Source: Apiotrichum sp. Y4204 (taxonomy: Eukaryota > Basidiomycota > Tremellomycetes > Trichosporonales > Trichosporonaceae). From it: a DNA stretch of 64,000 nucleotides. The position numbers were made by a program, and so were the translations under genes. The number at the start of each line of letters is the position of its first letter. The stretch's first letter is position 1. Shown piece by piece: positions 9,614-19,810 of this stretch. The notes beneath the pieces were generated by a model, which saw only the letters and a list, made by a program, of their open reading frames with translations, did no database searches and was not told the DNA's origin. The stretch covers positions 248,001-312,000 of the forward strand of contig JAMYHL010000020.1 in NCBI GenBank assembly GCA_025531455.1. The letters are read 5' to 3'.

Positions 9614-9799
9614 CGTGAGTAGTGTGGAGGGAGGGGAGAGTGGAGGATGTTTTCGAAATTAATGTGCGGCGTGCACTTTAATTCCTGCTGCGGCCGTTTT
9701 GATATCGGAGTGTCGGAGGGACGGCCCTGCGCGGCGATGAGGGAGTGAGTCACTACGTCTACCATTCCACTTTGCGTCCTCTCCTTCCATCACTCCGCA
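9614..9799. promoter_or_regulatory. Bidirectional promoter, ELP5 / nucleoside hydrolase
   Basis: Only 186 bases separate the divergent ATGs, so both core promoters and both 5' UTRs must overlap or be very short. No TATA box is seen. Confidence 0.6.
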
Positions 9800-11546
9800 A
9801 TGCCCCGCAAGATTATCATCGATACAGAGTACGTGCATACGGCACTGTTGTCGCGGCCGCAGTCGTACTCGTCTGCGGCCGTTCACCTCGTGCGCGATCA
9901 TTCACCGCCCCGGCCGCCCCGCGGCCGGCGCCCCAGCCCACCCATCCCATCCCCGTTCCAAAACTGACAGCAGCCCCGGCGTCGACGACGTGCTCGCGAT
10001 CCTCCTCGCGCTCGCATCTGTGCGTCCTCCCCTGGCAGCGCTAACCCCAGCCTGAAGTGGACGTCGCGCTGATCACGCTCGTCTTCGGTACGTGCTGCGT
10101 CAACGGCATTCATGACCTCTCCCTCATGCTCACCTCTCAGGCAACACACACGCACCCGCGACATTCGCCAACCTCCTCAAGGTGTACTACAACCTCGGCC
10201 TCGAGCTCGCGACAACTCCCGGCGCGCAGGAGCGGTACGCCTCCCTCGCACGCATCAAGACGCGCGTCGCGATCGGCGAGGACGACCCCATCGGCGGCGC
10301 GAAGCATGTCGCGACGTACTTTGTGAGTTGCGACGAGCGTTGGGTGGCAATGGGTGTTTCAGGCAAAGGTACGGCCTGTATTGTGGCGCCATACGGGGAG
10401 GACCCGGACTGAAAGCAGTAACCGCCCGCGATCGAGCGCTCTCCTTGCTGACCGCAGCACGGCCGCGACGGCCTCTCGAACATCTCCGAGACGCACCCGC
10501 AGTTCACGCCGCCGGCGGGGCAGGACGTGCTCCCCCCCGGTGCGGACCACCCGTTCATCGAGCTTGCGGACGTGCGCGCGGCCGACGCGATCCTCGAGCT
10601 CCTCGCTGCTGAGCCCGCCGGGAGCGTCACGATCGTTGCCCTTGGTCCGCGTGAGTAGACCGGAGACTGGAGTGATAAGCATCGTGTTGGGATCTGCCTC
10701 AGAGTGCCAGAAGAAATACTGATGGCAGTCACCAACGTCGCGTGGGCGCACCGCAAGGACCCAGCGACGTTTTCTCGCGTGCGCGAGGTCGTGTGGATGG
10801 GCGGCGCGCTCGACGTTCCCGGCAACACGTCCCCCGTTGCCGAGTTCAACTGCTTTGCAGACCCGTACGCTGCCGCCGAGCTGATGGAGGGCGTGAAGCG
10901 CGGCGCGTTCCCTCTCACGTTTGCCCCGTTGGACATTACGACGCCGCACACCATACCCTTCCGCGACCTCTTGCATCCCGGTCTCATCCCGGGCGCGGAC
11001 GCCGCCGCCTTTCCCCCGCCGACGCCGCTGCAGGCGTTTACGACTGCGTTCCTCCTCCGCGTGCGCTGGCTCCAGGAACAGTTTGGGCACGGCGACGCCA
11101 TGGAGATGCACGACCCCGTCGCGATGTGGTACGCCATCGCGCATGCCGGGGAAGAAGCCGCTCCGGGTTGGGGCGTGTCGCATCGGAGTTTTGCAATCGA
11201 GCGTAATGGCGAGATTACGCGCGGCATGTGTGTCGTCGACCGCCGCGGGACGGGCGAGACGGCCACGGACCGCACGCAGGACGAAAAGCTCACGAGCGGG
11301 AACGCGCACCTCAACCTCAACGGCACGGGGCGGAACAAGGCCGAGGCTGCCGAGGACAAGGGCATCGAGGAGATCGCGAGGGATCTCGCGACGAGCCCGG
11401 TGTGCGACTGCGCGACGAATCCAGACGTCACTCCCGAGCAGTGCCGCTGCCCCGCGCGCCGCCTGCCGCGCATGATCTCCCAGACGCCCGGCGTCGACCT
11501 ACTTCGCCAGACCCTCCTCAGCAGGGTGTTTGGCACGCAGGTGTAG
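9800..11546 (+). CDS. Inosine-uridine preferring nucleoside hydrolase family protein
   Basis: A ribonucleoside hydrolase of the IU-NH/RihA type, which splits nucleosides into base and ribose for salvage. Six exons (9800-9828, 9974-10019, 10051-10087, 10141-10322, 10458-10650, 10729-11546) give 434 residues. Splicing restores the calcium-binding IIIDTDPGVDDVLA at the start. Other marks are HGRDGLSN, VTIVALGPLTNVAWA, VREVVWMGGAL, PVAEFNCFADPYAA and the catalytic-histidine block MEMHDPVAMWYAI. The protein is longer than the usual 310-350 residues because of a C-terminal tail with a CDC...CRC pair of cysteine motifs. Intron 2 (10020-10050) is 31 nt. The fourth intron could instead contain a 6-nt exon (GCAAAG); the single 135-nt intron was preferred because it keeps the family's FHGRDGL. 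The true substrate cannot be told from sequence. Confidence 0.9.
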
Positions 11547-11876
11547 AGTTGTAGAAGCCATGCATGCCCCAATAGATGCCAAGAATCGAGATTCACTCCT
11601 GATGCTTCTCCCGTTGTGCTAACCATGCATGTGCCATGAAACAGTACACAACGACGACAACGCGGCGCACCGCCCGACATGGACCCTAGTTGTCCGTGCC
11701 AGACAGGCCGGGCAGAGCCGATCACTAGCGGCCTTTTCTACATATACAGTTGCTGTTGCCCGGTGGCCGGCCCAAACGTCTTACAGGCCGCGTGGCGCGG
11801 CCCGCCCTCCTAACGACTACCCGACTCGACTCGACTCATAGCTCATCCGAGCTGCCTTGACCATGTCCTAGTGCGT
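11547..11876. other. Convergent spacer, nucleoside hydrolase / HEN1
   Basis: 330 bases between two converging stop codons. 3' UTRs only; no gene or motif is recognised. Confidence 0.5.
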
Positions 11877-14283
11877 TCACCTCAACCTGACCGCCAGCCC
11901 GTGCTGGTTCCGCAGGACCTCAAACTCGGTGCTCGCCCCGGACGCCGCCGGGCAGTCACCCCATCCTCCGAGACAGGCGACGAGATGGCGCTGGCTTCCT
12001 CCACAGACGGCCGCAACGCCCTCTAGACCCCAGAGCTCCGCGAGCGACACGGTCCGGACAGAGATCGTCCCAAACGCAGCCTTGACGGCCTCGGCCACTT
12101 GTGCGGGCGGTAGCGGGGCGCCAGGTGCGCGCTGGGCGGTGACGGGGTGGAGGAACTTTGCTGCCAGGCGGTGCGGGTGGGCGTTCTCGTTTGAACCCCG
12201 CATGAAGGGAAGCTCGACGGTGCGCACGCTTCGCGGGGAACGCAGCGCAATACCAGTGTCGACACGGAATATCGCCGTCTGCGAGGCGTACACGGGCTGT
12301 GGCTTCTCGCCATCCTTGGCAGGGTAGAAGGATGGCTTGTTCGACACGCCGACACCGGAAATCTCCACGGTGTAGCCCCAGTCGGCGGCGGCAGCAGTGG
12401 CCCATTCCTCAAACTCCTTGGCGGTCATCTCGCACTTGTGGTCGCTGTGCCGGAACACACGGTCTGTCCGACCGGTGGGGTCCGCAAAGCCACGCTTGTC
12501 ACACGAGTCGCAGAGCGCGTCATGGTCTGGGAACTTTGCGTTGAAGTCAAAATTCTGGATAGTGTCAGTGTGGATTCGGAGTCGGAGAAGCTGGGAGCAA
12601 CGGGCCGCACGATTGCCGATGGCGGACACAATGACGGGAAAATGGGTCAAAGCGTGGGAGCAGAGCCGAAAATAGTGAGAGACAGGGTTTGCAGCCAGCG
12701 TTCCGTGGGCGTGGCATCCAGGCTGGATGACGAAGGTCTCCGGCTTGGTCCGAACGTTCCTGGCCGGTCCGTTCGACCTCGGTCGATGCATGTGTCGTGA
12801 CCGGACGGCACGACACTGGGTTCTTTCTCACAATCCGAAGGCTGGGGAAAGAGGCTTGGAAACTCACAGGAGTAGAGACAAGCATCAGCTTGGGGCGGTA
12901 GGTGCCCAAGGTAACAACACCGAAACGGGAGAGAATGTGCGGCTCAAGATGCTCGACGAGCTCGAGAGCAACAATGGCTTCGTAGCCCTCGAGGCGCGCG
13001 TTGTAGCGCTGGATGTCGCCGAGCCAGACCTCGGACTGCATCGGCTCCCAGCGGGGAGCAATCTCTGAGCTTGGGTCGAGATTCTGCATGGCAGATGCCA
13101 TGACACTAGGGTTCTGGTCCACGCCGGTGAGACGCTGCTTGTGAGCTGCTGAACATTGGCGCCCCGTGGAGCTCTGCGCGGCATGTGTGACGCATGGCCG
13201 AGCGCTCACCGAGGTTTGCACTCACATTTATGAACAGTTCTCGTCCCTCGGGGATGTCGCCGGTCTCCTTGTCCATGATGGGCTTCTCGGGAATAGTCGA
13301 CGGGGGCACCGACAGGCTCTGGAGCAGGCTTCCGGGTCCACAACCGAGGTCGAGCACAGACCGGACGCCTTCTGCACGGAGCACCTCCATTGCCCACGCA
13401 CGTCGCTGGATCCAGAGTCTGGGATGTCAGCCGCAAGTCTGGGTATATGTAAACTGTGGGATCGGGGTGCAAGAAGAAGGAGAACGTATTTGCACCTGCG
13501 CGGCTCCACCTTCACTGTCGAAAAGTCCAGACCTCATCTTGCGACTCTCGTGGCCTGTCGGCAACTCGTCTCTCGCCGGATGTGTGTGGCCCTTGGTCGG
13601 CCGTAGATGTCTCTCCACATGCCCAGGGCCAACCAGCGTGGTGGGTGGCTTTGGCCGTTTTCGGTGGCGCAGGTCCGTGGCTCAAGTGGCAATGGAGTGA
13701 TCAAGTGACAAGGCCGGCCGGCGCCCACAGAGCCGGACTGCTGGAATGGTGCAGCGCCGAGGATCGCGGGTTGTTATGCAGCCGCGGAGGGCGGTAATGC
13801 ACCGTGGTCGATTGACATAACCGCGCGCAGACGACCAAGACAGGTAATGTGGTCGCCGCCGAGCATCATCGCCAGAAAAACACGCCAGGACGCTGCGATT
13901 CCGGTGATGGGCTCCAGAGGGCCAAAGGACGCGGCGTCCAAAAAACAAGAGTGCAGTCCGACGGCGCGACGGCACGCAAGGCGCAGTGCGCAGCCTCGTG
14001 GAAAGAAAGACGACCAAGGAAGACAAAAGCGGGACACCATGCCACCGATGTGGCATGATCCCTGTACTCACTCTGGGTTGAATGTCACGCCGGTAAAGTC
14101 GCTCACTTCGACCATGGACACCTCTGGGGTAGGTGCGCTGCTGGGGAGGGCGGAGGGGGAAATGAGGGGCGGAGACTGGAGGTCGTCCTCGCCGTTTGCG
14201 ACCTCGTGCGCGGGGACGGGCGAAGCGGGGGTGATGAGGGGCGAGGCCATCGCCGGGGGTGCGGGGATGGTCGACGACGCCAT
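11877..14283 (-). CDS. HEN1: Small RNA 2'-O-methyltransferase Hen1
   Basis: Hen1 methylates the 3'-terminal ribose of small RNAs and protects them from tailing and decay in RNAi-type pathways. Four exons (14283-14072, 13418-13226, 13134-12868, 12554-11877) give 449 residues. The join of exons 1 and 2 produces FTGVTFNPELWIQRR, the conserved Hen1 lead-in. The SAM-binding motif VLDLGCGPG (residues 92-100) and GVDQN follow. The metal site is ELVEHLEPH (Glu193, Glu196, His197, His201) with the later STPNFDFN and FRHSDHKCEMT blocks. The first 60 residues are Pro/Ser/Ala-rich. Introns 1 and 3 are unusually long here (653 and 313 nt). The start ATG 14281-14283 is the first in frame after C/T-rich leader sequence. 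Presence of HEN1 suggests that the organism keeps a small-RNA pathway. Confidence 0.88.
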
Positions 14284-14530
14284 GGTGGTGGGATGCCGGG
14301 AGGGCCGGGGGGAGCGGGGGAGGAGATTTGGATGGGAGTGAGGGGAGATGTGATAACGAGAGAGAGGATGATGATGAAGGTGATAGTGATGGTTAGGATG
14401 AGTACATGTGGATGTGGATGGGTGCATGGGTGGCTGCGGTGGTGGTGGTTGCTTGGCTCTATGCTCTGCTCTGTCGGGGACAGGCGGCGCCAGCCGTCCA
14501 GCGTACAGCGTACAGTCAAGGTTGCTCACC

Positions 14531-14549
14531 CCCCACAGTGTGGGGGGTT
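14531..14549. repeat. Short perfect hairpin, C6AC/GTG6
   Basis: Eight base pairs (CCCCCCAC with GTGGGGGG) around a 3-base loop (AGT). It sits about 80 bases before the A22 tract. It could be a structural or recombination-prone site. Confidence 0.6.
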
Positions 14550-14629
14550 GAGTGTGTGAGTGAGTGGGTGCCCACTGTAGCTGACAGTGTGCGCCACCCC
14601 TGGCCGGGTGCGGCAACTCGGCCAAGAGC

Positions 14630-14651
14630 AAAAAAAAAAAAAAAAAAAAAA
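14630..14651. repeat. Homopolymer A22 tract
   Basis: Twenty-two consecutive A on the plus strand, the longest homopolymer in the window. It lies within the HEN1 upstream region, where it would act as a dT:dA nucleosome-excluding element. It could also be the tail of an old retroposed sequence. Confidence 0.75.
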
Positions 14652-15493
14652 CCTGTGACACCGCCTAGTACAAATTATTAGGCTCCGATTAGAAATGGAT
14701 TCTAGGGAGATTACAAAACCCTGTCCTTGATTGGAATATGGAATCCAGGACCCAGTAGGTGTACAGTAGGTGTTGCCCCTCCCCCTCTCCCCAGCTCCCC
14801 CAGCATAGCCAGCAATACCCCGCACGGATTTTCCAACATTTTCCAACTGCTTTTCGATTTATTCTTTTCCTGGGCTGGATGCTTGTCGTACATGTCGTAG
14901 ATTTACCCGTCGTGGTCATCGAAACTCTATGGCTCCATGGCCAGTTGACACTTCTCGCACTCATGTCTGCTCGCCATCGTCGGCAACACACATGTGTGTC
15001 TTCTGCCAAGAATGTACCATACAAAGAGGGAGCTAGTAGTGGGGAGGATAGCGCGCCAAGGCTGCTAGCGGTGGATAGGTGGACGGTAATGGGCGGATAC
15101 CGCGCAATCATGGCGAGTGGCAGCACCGATCATGCAAGGTCACCAAACTGCATTGCGGCAGAGGGGACCAAGCGACTAACTGCACGTCACATCTATTGTC
15201 CCCAAGACACGAGATCGAGCAGCATGGTCCCTCCATATTGCACGCCGCGATGCTCGGCGCACAGAGGGGTGGGGCAGGCGGATGAAGCGACATACCGCGA
15301 TCTCAGACACCGTAAGCGACTCCACATACCTTGTTCCGGAGGATAGATATCAAGGGACGGATATGTGCGGATATGTGTGCATCTGTGCATGTGCCGGGCG
15401 CATGCCGGCGTGTGCTGGTGCTGGTGTACCGTGTGCCGGCGTGCCGAACGTGCCGAGGATCCGAGGACAAAACTCGGCCTCGGAGCCTGTCGT

Positions 15494-15748
15494 CTACACG
15501 CGGTCCTGATTTCGGTCCCTTTCTGGATCTCTGACACCTTGCTGCTCCGTCTCACTCTGGGGCTCTAGGATTCGATATCGACCGCCGGGATATGAGCCGA
15601 GAACACCCCGAGCCGCACGCCACGCGGCGGCGTGGTGGCCAGGCCAAGACCGACGACGGCGACAGCCAATAATCACCACCCCCGCGGCGCTGGCGATAGC
15701 CACAGCCAATGCCGTCGCCGGAGCATGGCGACATCTCTCGCGATCCAT
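15494..15748 (-). CDS. Possible small membrane protein (weak)
   Basis: An 84-codon frame from ATG 15746-15748 to TAG 15494-15496. It encodes a short basic N-terminus, one hydrophobic stretch (ALAVAIASAAGVVIIGC), then RRRRSW and a polar tail. A single-span membrane protein could look like this. A TATATA lies about 285 bases upstream on this strand. No family is recognised, and the surrounding DNA is repeat-like, so it may be chance. Confidence 0.2.
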   Translation of the reverse strand: MDRERCRHAPATALAVAIASAAGVVIIGCRRRRSWPGHHAAAWRAARGVLGSYPGGRYRILEPQSETEQQGVRDPERDRNQDRV

Positions 15749-15886
15749 TGCGGGGCAGGGCGGGGTGCGGGGTATGTATGGGGTATGGAGAGGCTAGGGC
15801 GGACAAACTACCGCCCCGACTGTCCAGCAGTGCAGCAGTGCGGAGCAGTCGCCGCCTCGTGTTCTCGTACTCATACGCCGAGACGC

Positions 15887-15980
15887 GGAATCCGTTCGCG
15901 GAATCCACGAATCCACGGAATCCCCCCACGCGTTCCCCTAAAGAAACGCTAGCAGAGATCCCTACACGGAATCCCTATAC
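15887..15980. repeat. CGGAATCC short repeats
   Basis: Four copies of a GGAATCC/CGAATCC word are spaced irregularly over about 90 bases of non-coding DNA. Origin unknown. Confidence 0.5.
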
Positions 15981-16892
15981 GAAGTAGTACGTCGCGTTAT
16001 TCCAATTGGGATCTCAAGGGGCATAGAGATATATAGAGTTGTGGCGCGGGGCGCGGCGGGAGTGGACTCGTGAGCTCTTGTGTGATTCGAGTGGACGCAG
16101 GGAAACGCAGGGCCCCAGGAAATATCAGAATGCGGGACGGAGAGGGTAGTCACGCCCGGGGTGGGCTGTGAGCAGCACGGAGCAGCACTGCTCCGAGCCC
16201 AGATGCTCCGAGCCCAGACGGACTTGGGACGTGAGTTGGCTGGCCTCTGGCACTATGCTCTGTGCTCGTTGGCGACGCATGGGCACAGTACGAGCATTTG
16301 TCCGCTCGGCAATCGCCTTCCTGACACTGAAGGTTGTACCCACAGCAAGTCTAGACCGTTCTCCCCACAGTAACATACTCTCGAGCCCCGTGAGCTTGGC
16401 GACGGCAATGGAAACGAGCAGCAGCAAACGATGGAGATAAGGTTTGCTTATTGGGCATGCCGCGCCGTAACATGCCGTGCCGAACGGGGATTTACCTCTG
16501 ATTTGAAGCTCTTGAAGCCGCTTGACTCTGCTCGTGTGATCCCGTTTGTTCCCCAGCTGGGCGTCCACTCGGTCCACTCTCTGCTTGCCCACATGCCACA
16601 CAATCCGATAGCAACGCCCCGATCAGCTGCCACAACTGCCGTCCTGCTCTGGGATCTGCGATCTGCAATCGCAAGAGACCGAGTACCGAGTACCGAGGAC
16701 CGAGTACCAGCTACCGAGTTTCGGTTCGATCGCCTATGCGGCGCCTGTAGGTGTAGTCTTACATGCATGGTATCGCCTCTGGTGTCTACGTTGTATGATA
16801 TGTGCAATCTGCGGCGATCTCGTCTGCCCGCGGCCTCTGTCTCGGCCTCTATGTCTCGTGTCCGGCCCCCCTCCAGCAGCCTCACACTTTCC

Positions 16893-19283
16893 CTAGTCCT
16901 CCTCAATCTCCATCGCGCTCGATTCAAACGTCGTGTCCGCATAAACGTGTCGAGAATGGCGCGCCGAGTGCTCAAAGTGCGTCATGTGCATCTCGCTCGC
17001 GTCGAGCGTAATGTCGCGGCTTTCGCCCGCTTCCTCGAGCGTGAGCGGGTCGGCTTCAACTGGGAGCGGGCCGAACGCCGCGTTGCCCTTTGGCACGGCG
17101 AAGGGGTCGAGGTCGGCGCGTGCGATCGCTGCCGGCAGGCCGGGGAGCGTCGTCGGGTCCAAAGCCTCGACCTGCTCGCTGAGCGCCATCTCGAGGAGCA
17201 CCGTCGCGACGGGGTCTTGTGGCGCAAGCGAGAGGGCAGTGTGGTACAGCCTGATCGCGGTGCGGATGTCGCCTTCCAGCTGGGAGAGAAGGGCTTGTGA
17301 GGCGTACGCCGTGTGGTTCAGCGGATCGAGGCGGATCGACTGCACGTACGCTGCACGCGATTCGGCGTGACGTTTCTGGAGGCGCAGCGCGTGGCCGAGA
17401 TTGCAATGTGTGGTAGACCAGGTGATGGCCGCACCCTGCATATCACCGCCGCCCGCAACCGCGCGCTCAAAGTACTCGACCGCCGCGGCATAGTCATCCC
17501 TGTTATACGCCGCCACGCCAAGCTCATTCAGCAGCAGCGGGTCCGTCGAGTTGAGCGCTGCCGCCGCGAGGAAGTGCTCCTCCGCCAGCGCCGACTGCGA
17601 CAGCTGGAGATACTCCTGGCCGATGAAAAGATATGTGAGGTGCGATCTGTGCGTCAGCGTGGTTCGTCTCTATCAGTCACCACTCACCCAGGAAACAGGC
17701 GTTGCGCGGTAGAGTACGCGGTGATGGCCTGCTCGTGCTCGCCCTCCCACGCGAGACTGTGCGCAAACGTGATCCACGCGGGCCCGAAGCGTGAATCGAT
17801 GAGACACGCCTTGGAAAAGTATCGCCGCGCCTCGGCCCAACGCTTGCCGGCAAAGTACCACAGGCCGACGGCATACCACGTCGTGGCCATGTGAGGCTCC
17901 TGCTCGACGAGGTCGTGGGCAAACATGAAGATTGTCGAGTGCAGTCGCGGGATGTGGTACATGCACGCAAGGTGCAGCGGGAGCGCGGTGGGGTGTCCCG
18001 GCGTACGGCGCAGGATTGCGGACGTTATAGCGTAGCAGTCCTCCCACTTGTACTTTGCCAGCATTTCCTCGGCGCGGGCGACCAGCACGTCGGGGTTCTC
18101 TGCCAGGTCGGGGTACATCTCCACTAGCTCCCTGCGCGCAGCGGCGATCTGCAAAACGTGCTCGTCCTTGCGCAGCTTGGAGATGTACATCAGGCGCACA
18201 AAATCTGCTGCCTCCTGCGGCAGCTGTTGGCGGTACGCGAGGTTGTTGATGAACTCCCATTCTGAAGTCAGTAACAGACACTAGAATCAACTCACCCTCG
18301 GTTGGAGTCATCATTTTGCCGTCGACGAGCTGCCGGAACGCCTCGTAGTGTTTGACGTCAATCACGAGTGCCTCCATGAGCGACTCCTTCGCCAGCGCGA
18401 GGGAGCTGAGGCGGAGATGAAGCATGCCGCGAACATAGCACAGCGACGAGTGGAATTTGAGCCCTCCATCAAGTGACGGCTGGCTCGAGGCCGTGGGTTC
18501 GGGGAACGGGTTGCTCGTGCCGACGACGTCCAGCGCCTCCTCATACTTCTCCTGTGCCATCAAGCACTGCGCAAGGAGATACCGGCACGCGAGGTTGGTG
18601 GCGAGGGGCCGCGCGGTGAACTTGTCCTCTGCCTCGTCGTCCATCACCGCCTTGCCCTTGCCCTTGTCACGGCGTGGCGGGAGGGGATCAGTGAGCAGCC
18701 GTTCTGCGCGGATATAGTTTCCGGTAAGAAAGTACGACTGCGCGACCCAGAACGCATCATTGGCGTCGCCTGCGTGTCAGCACAGCTCTTGCAAGGTCAT
18801 TCAGCTGCACCCACCAGTCAAGCTGAGGATCTTGTCGCCCCAGAAAATCGCCGTCTCATGGAGCTGCTGGAGATTCGCGTCGTGCCGCCAGACACGCATA
18901 GAGTCCACCATATTCCACTCGTTCGTCTCGTCCTCCTCATCAGACTCGTCGTGAATATTATGATGGTGTTCGACGCCGAGCCGTGATCGCGAGCGGGCAG
19001 GACGCGGCTCAGAACCAGGAACATGGCGGAGCGGCGAGCGCATGCGCGGCGACACCCGTCCCATGCCCATGTGTCCCTGCTCTGCAGAAGAGAGGAACAC
19101 GCGCCGCCCCTTCGCGCCCTTACTTGGCGACGCGAACATTGAGCCATCAGAGAACGACGCCGATGTGTCTGTTGGGTTCAGGCTGAAAGACGTGCTGAGC
19201 CGCACGGCGCTGCCGGACGCGGCGGGGAGGAGACGCCGCAGGCCCGGTGCGTACTGTCCCGGTGGGGGAGTGTGGGTGGCCAT
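16893..19283 (-). CDS. CDC16: Anaphase-promoting complex subunit Cdc16/Apc6
   Basis: Cdc16/Apc6 is a TPR scaffold of the APC/C ubiquitin ligase that triggers anaphase and mitotic exit. Four exons (19283-18815, 18769-18296, 18261-17688, 17646-16893) give 756 residues. The first 130 residues are disordered and Ser/Arg-rich, with SP sites ([20 protein letters not shown]) that could be CDK targets. TPR-type helices fill the rest. Diagnostic segments are [68 protein letters not shown] and [20 protein letters not shown], which follow Cdc16 order. The C-terminus is acidic (MEIEED). Introns are 45, 34 and 41 nt. A tRNA-Leu gene lies about 420 bases upstream in the same direction. Confidence 0.9.
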
Positions 19284-19685
19284 CGGGTGAGAGTGTGAGT
19301 GGGTTGATGATGGAGAGAGTGTTGTGGCCTCGAAGTTGTTGTTCTTCTGATCGTATAGCTGCACAGAGTACACACATCCTCCAGACCAAACACGAAACGC
19401 AACAACAAACAGTGTGATTACATAAAGGGACTGATTTTGATCCCGTAAAGAATAGTGCTTGCGACTGTGGCGCCGGCCGACGATCGACGAGTCTACTGCG
19501 CTAGTTGCACTGTTGCCGTCATTGGATTCCTCGACGGCGCAACGGCACCAGAAGGCAAAAACAATGCACCAGATTGAGTTGACAGAGCGATGCGTATCGG
19601 GCTCTCTGTTGATCCTTGGTGAATTGCGCGTATCTGCGATTCCCGCAGATCCGCAGAACGTGAGACAAGATTCCCCCCGAGGATG

Positions 19686-19691
19686 AAAAAA
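19686..19691 (-). terminator. Pol III terminator of tRNA-Leu
   Basis: Six T in a row on the minus strand, starting 12 bases after the tRNA 3' end. This is the normal RNA polymerase III stop signal. Confidence 0.8.
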
Positions 19692-19702
19692 GCCAGAGGC
19701 AT

Positions 19703-19810
19703 TGCATTGGCAGGGATTCGAACCCTGGCGCATTTTCATACACTGCGAATCCGATCGGACAAAGCTCGTAAAGCTTGAATGCAGCACCTTAACCACTCGG
19801 TCACCAATGC
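19703..19810 (-). tRNA. tRNA-Leu(CAA) with intron
   Basis: A type II tRNA of 108 nt including its intron. The acceptor stem GCATTGG pairs fully with CCAATGC; the discriminator is A, as in leucine tRNAs. The D arm holds ACC-GAGTGGTTAA-GGT. The T arm is CAGGG-TTCGAAT-CCCTG with a perfect stem, and the long variable arm is GTAT-GAAA-ATGC. The anticodon loop reads TT-CAA-G, anticodon CAA at 19777-19775. An intron of about 25 nt follows position 37 (19773-19749), the canonical place, and its CTTTG can pair with the anticodon region. The anticodon stem has one A-C mismatch next to the loop. Yeast tRNA-Leu(CAA) also has an intron. Confidence 0.93.

Larger units (their letters stand above)
14284..16892. 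other. Gene-poor region with repeats and an A22 tract
   Basis: About 2.6 kb without a convincing gene. It starts with the C/A-rich leader of HEN1 on the minus strand. It then holds a CCCCCCAC/GTGGGGGG hairpin, a run of 22 A (14630-14651), CGGAATCC repeats (15887-15980), a TATATA (16030-16035) and an ACCGAGT repeat near 16680. One weak small reading frame with a membrane segment is listed separately. Confidence 0.45.

Noticed and set aside
10323..10457. Possible 6-nt exon (GCAAAG) in the nucleoside hydrolase
   Set aside because: It is in frame, but including it breaks the family motif FHGRDGL, so one 135-nt intron was preferred.
10187..11725. Long minus-strand frame of 512 codons
   Set aside because: Antisense to the nucleoside hydrolase; the open frame reflects GC-rich codon use and shows no domain.
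16719..16732. GGTTCGATCGCC, similar to a tRNA B box
   Set aside because: No matching T-stem partner, no A box or acceptor stem, and no Pol III terminator nearby.
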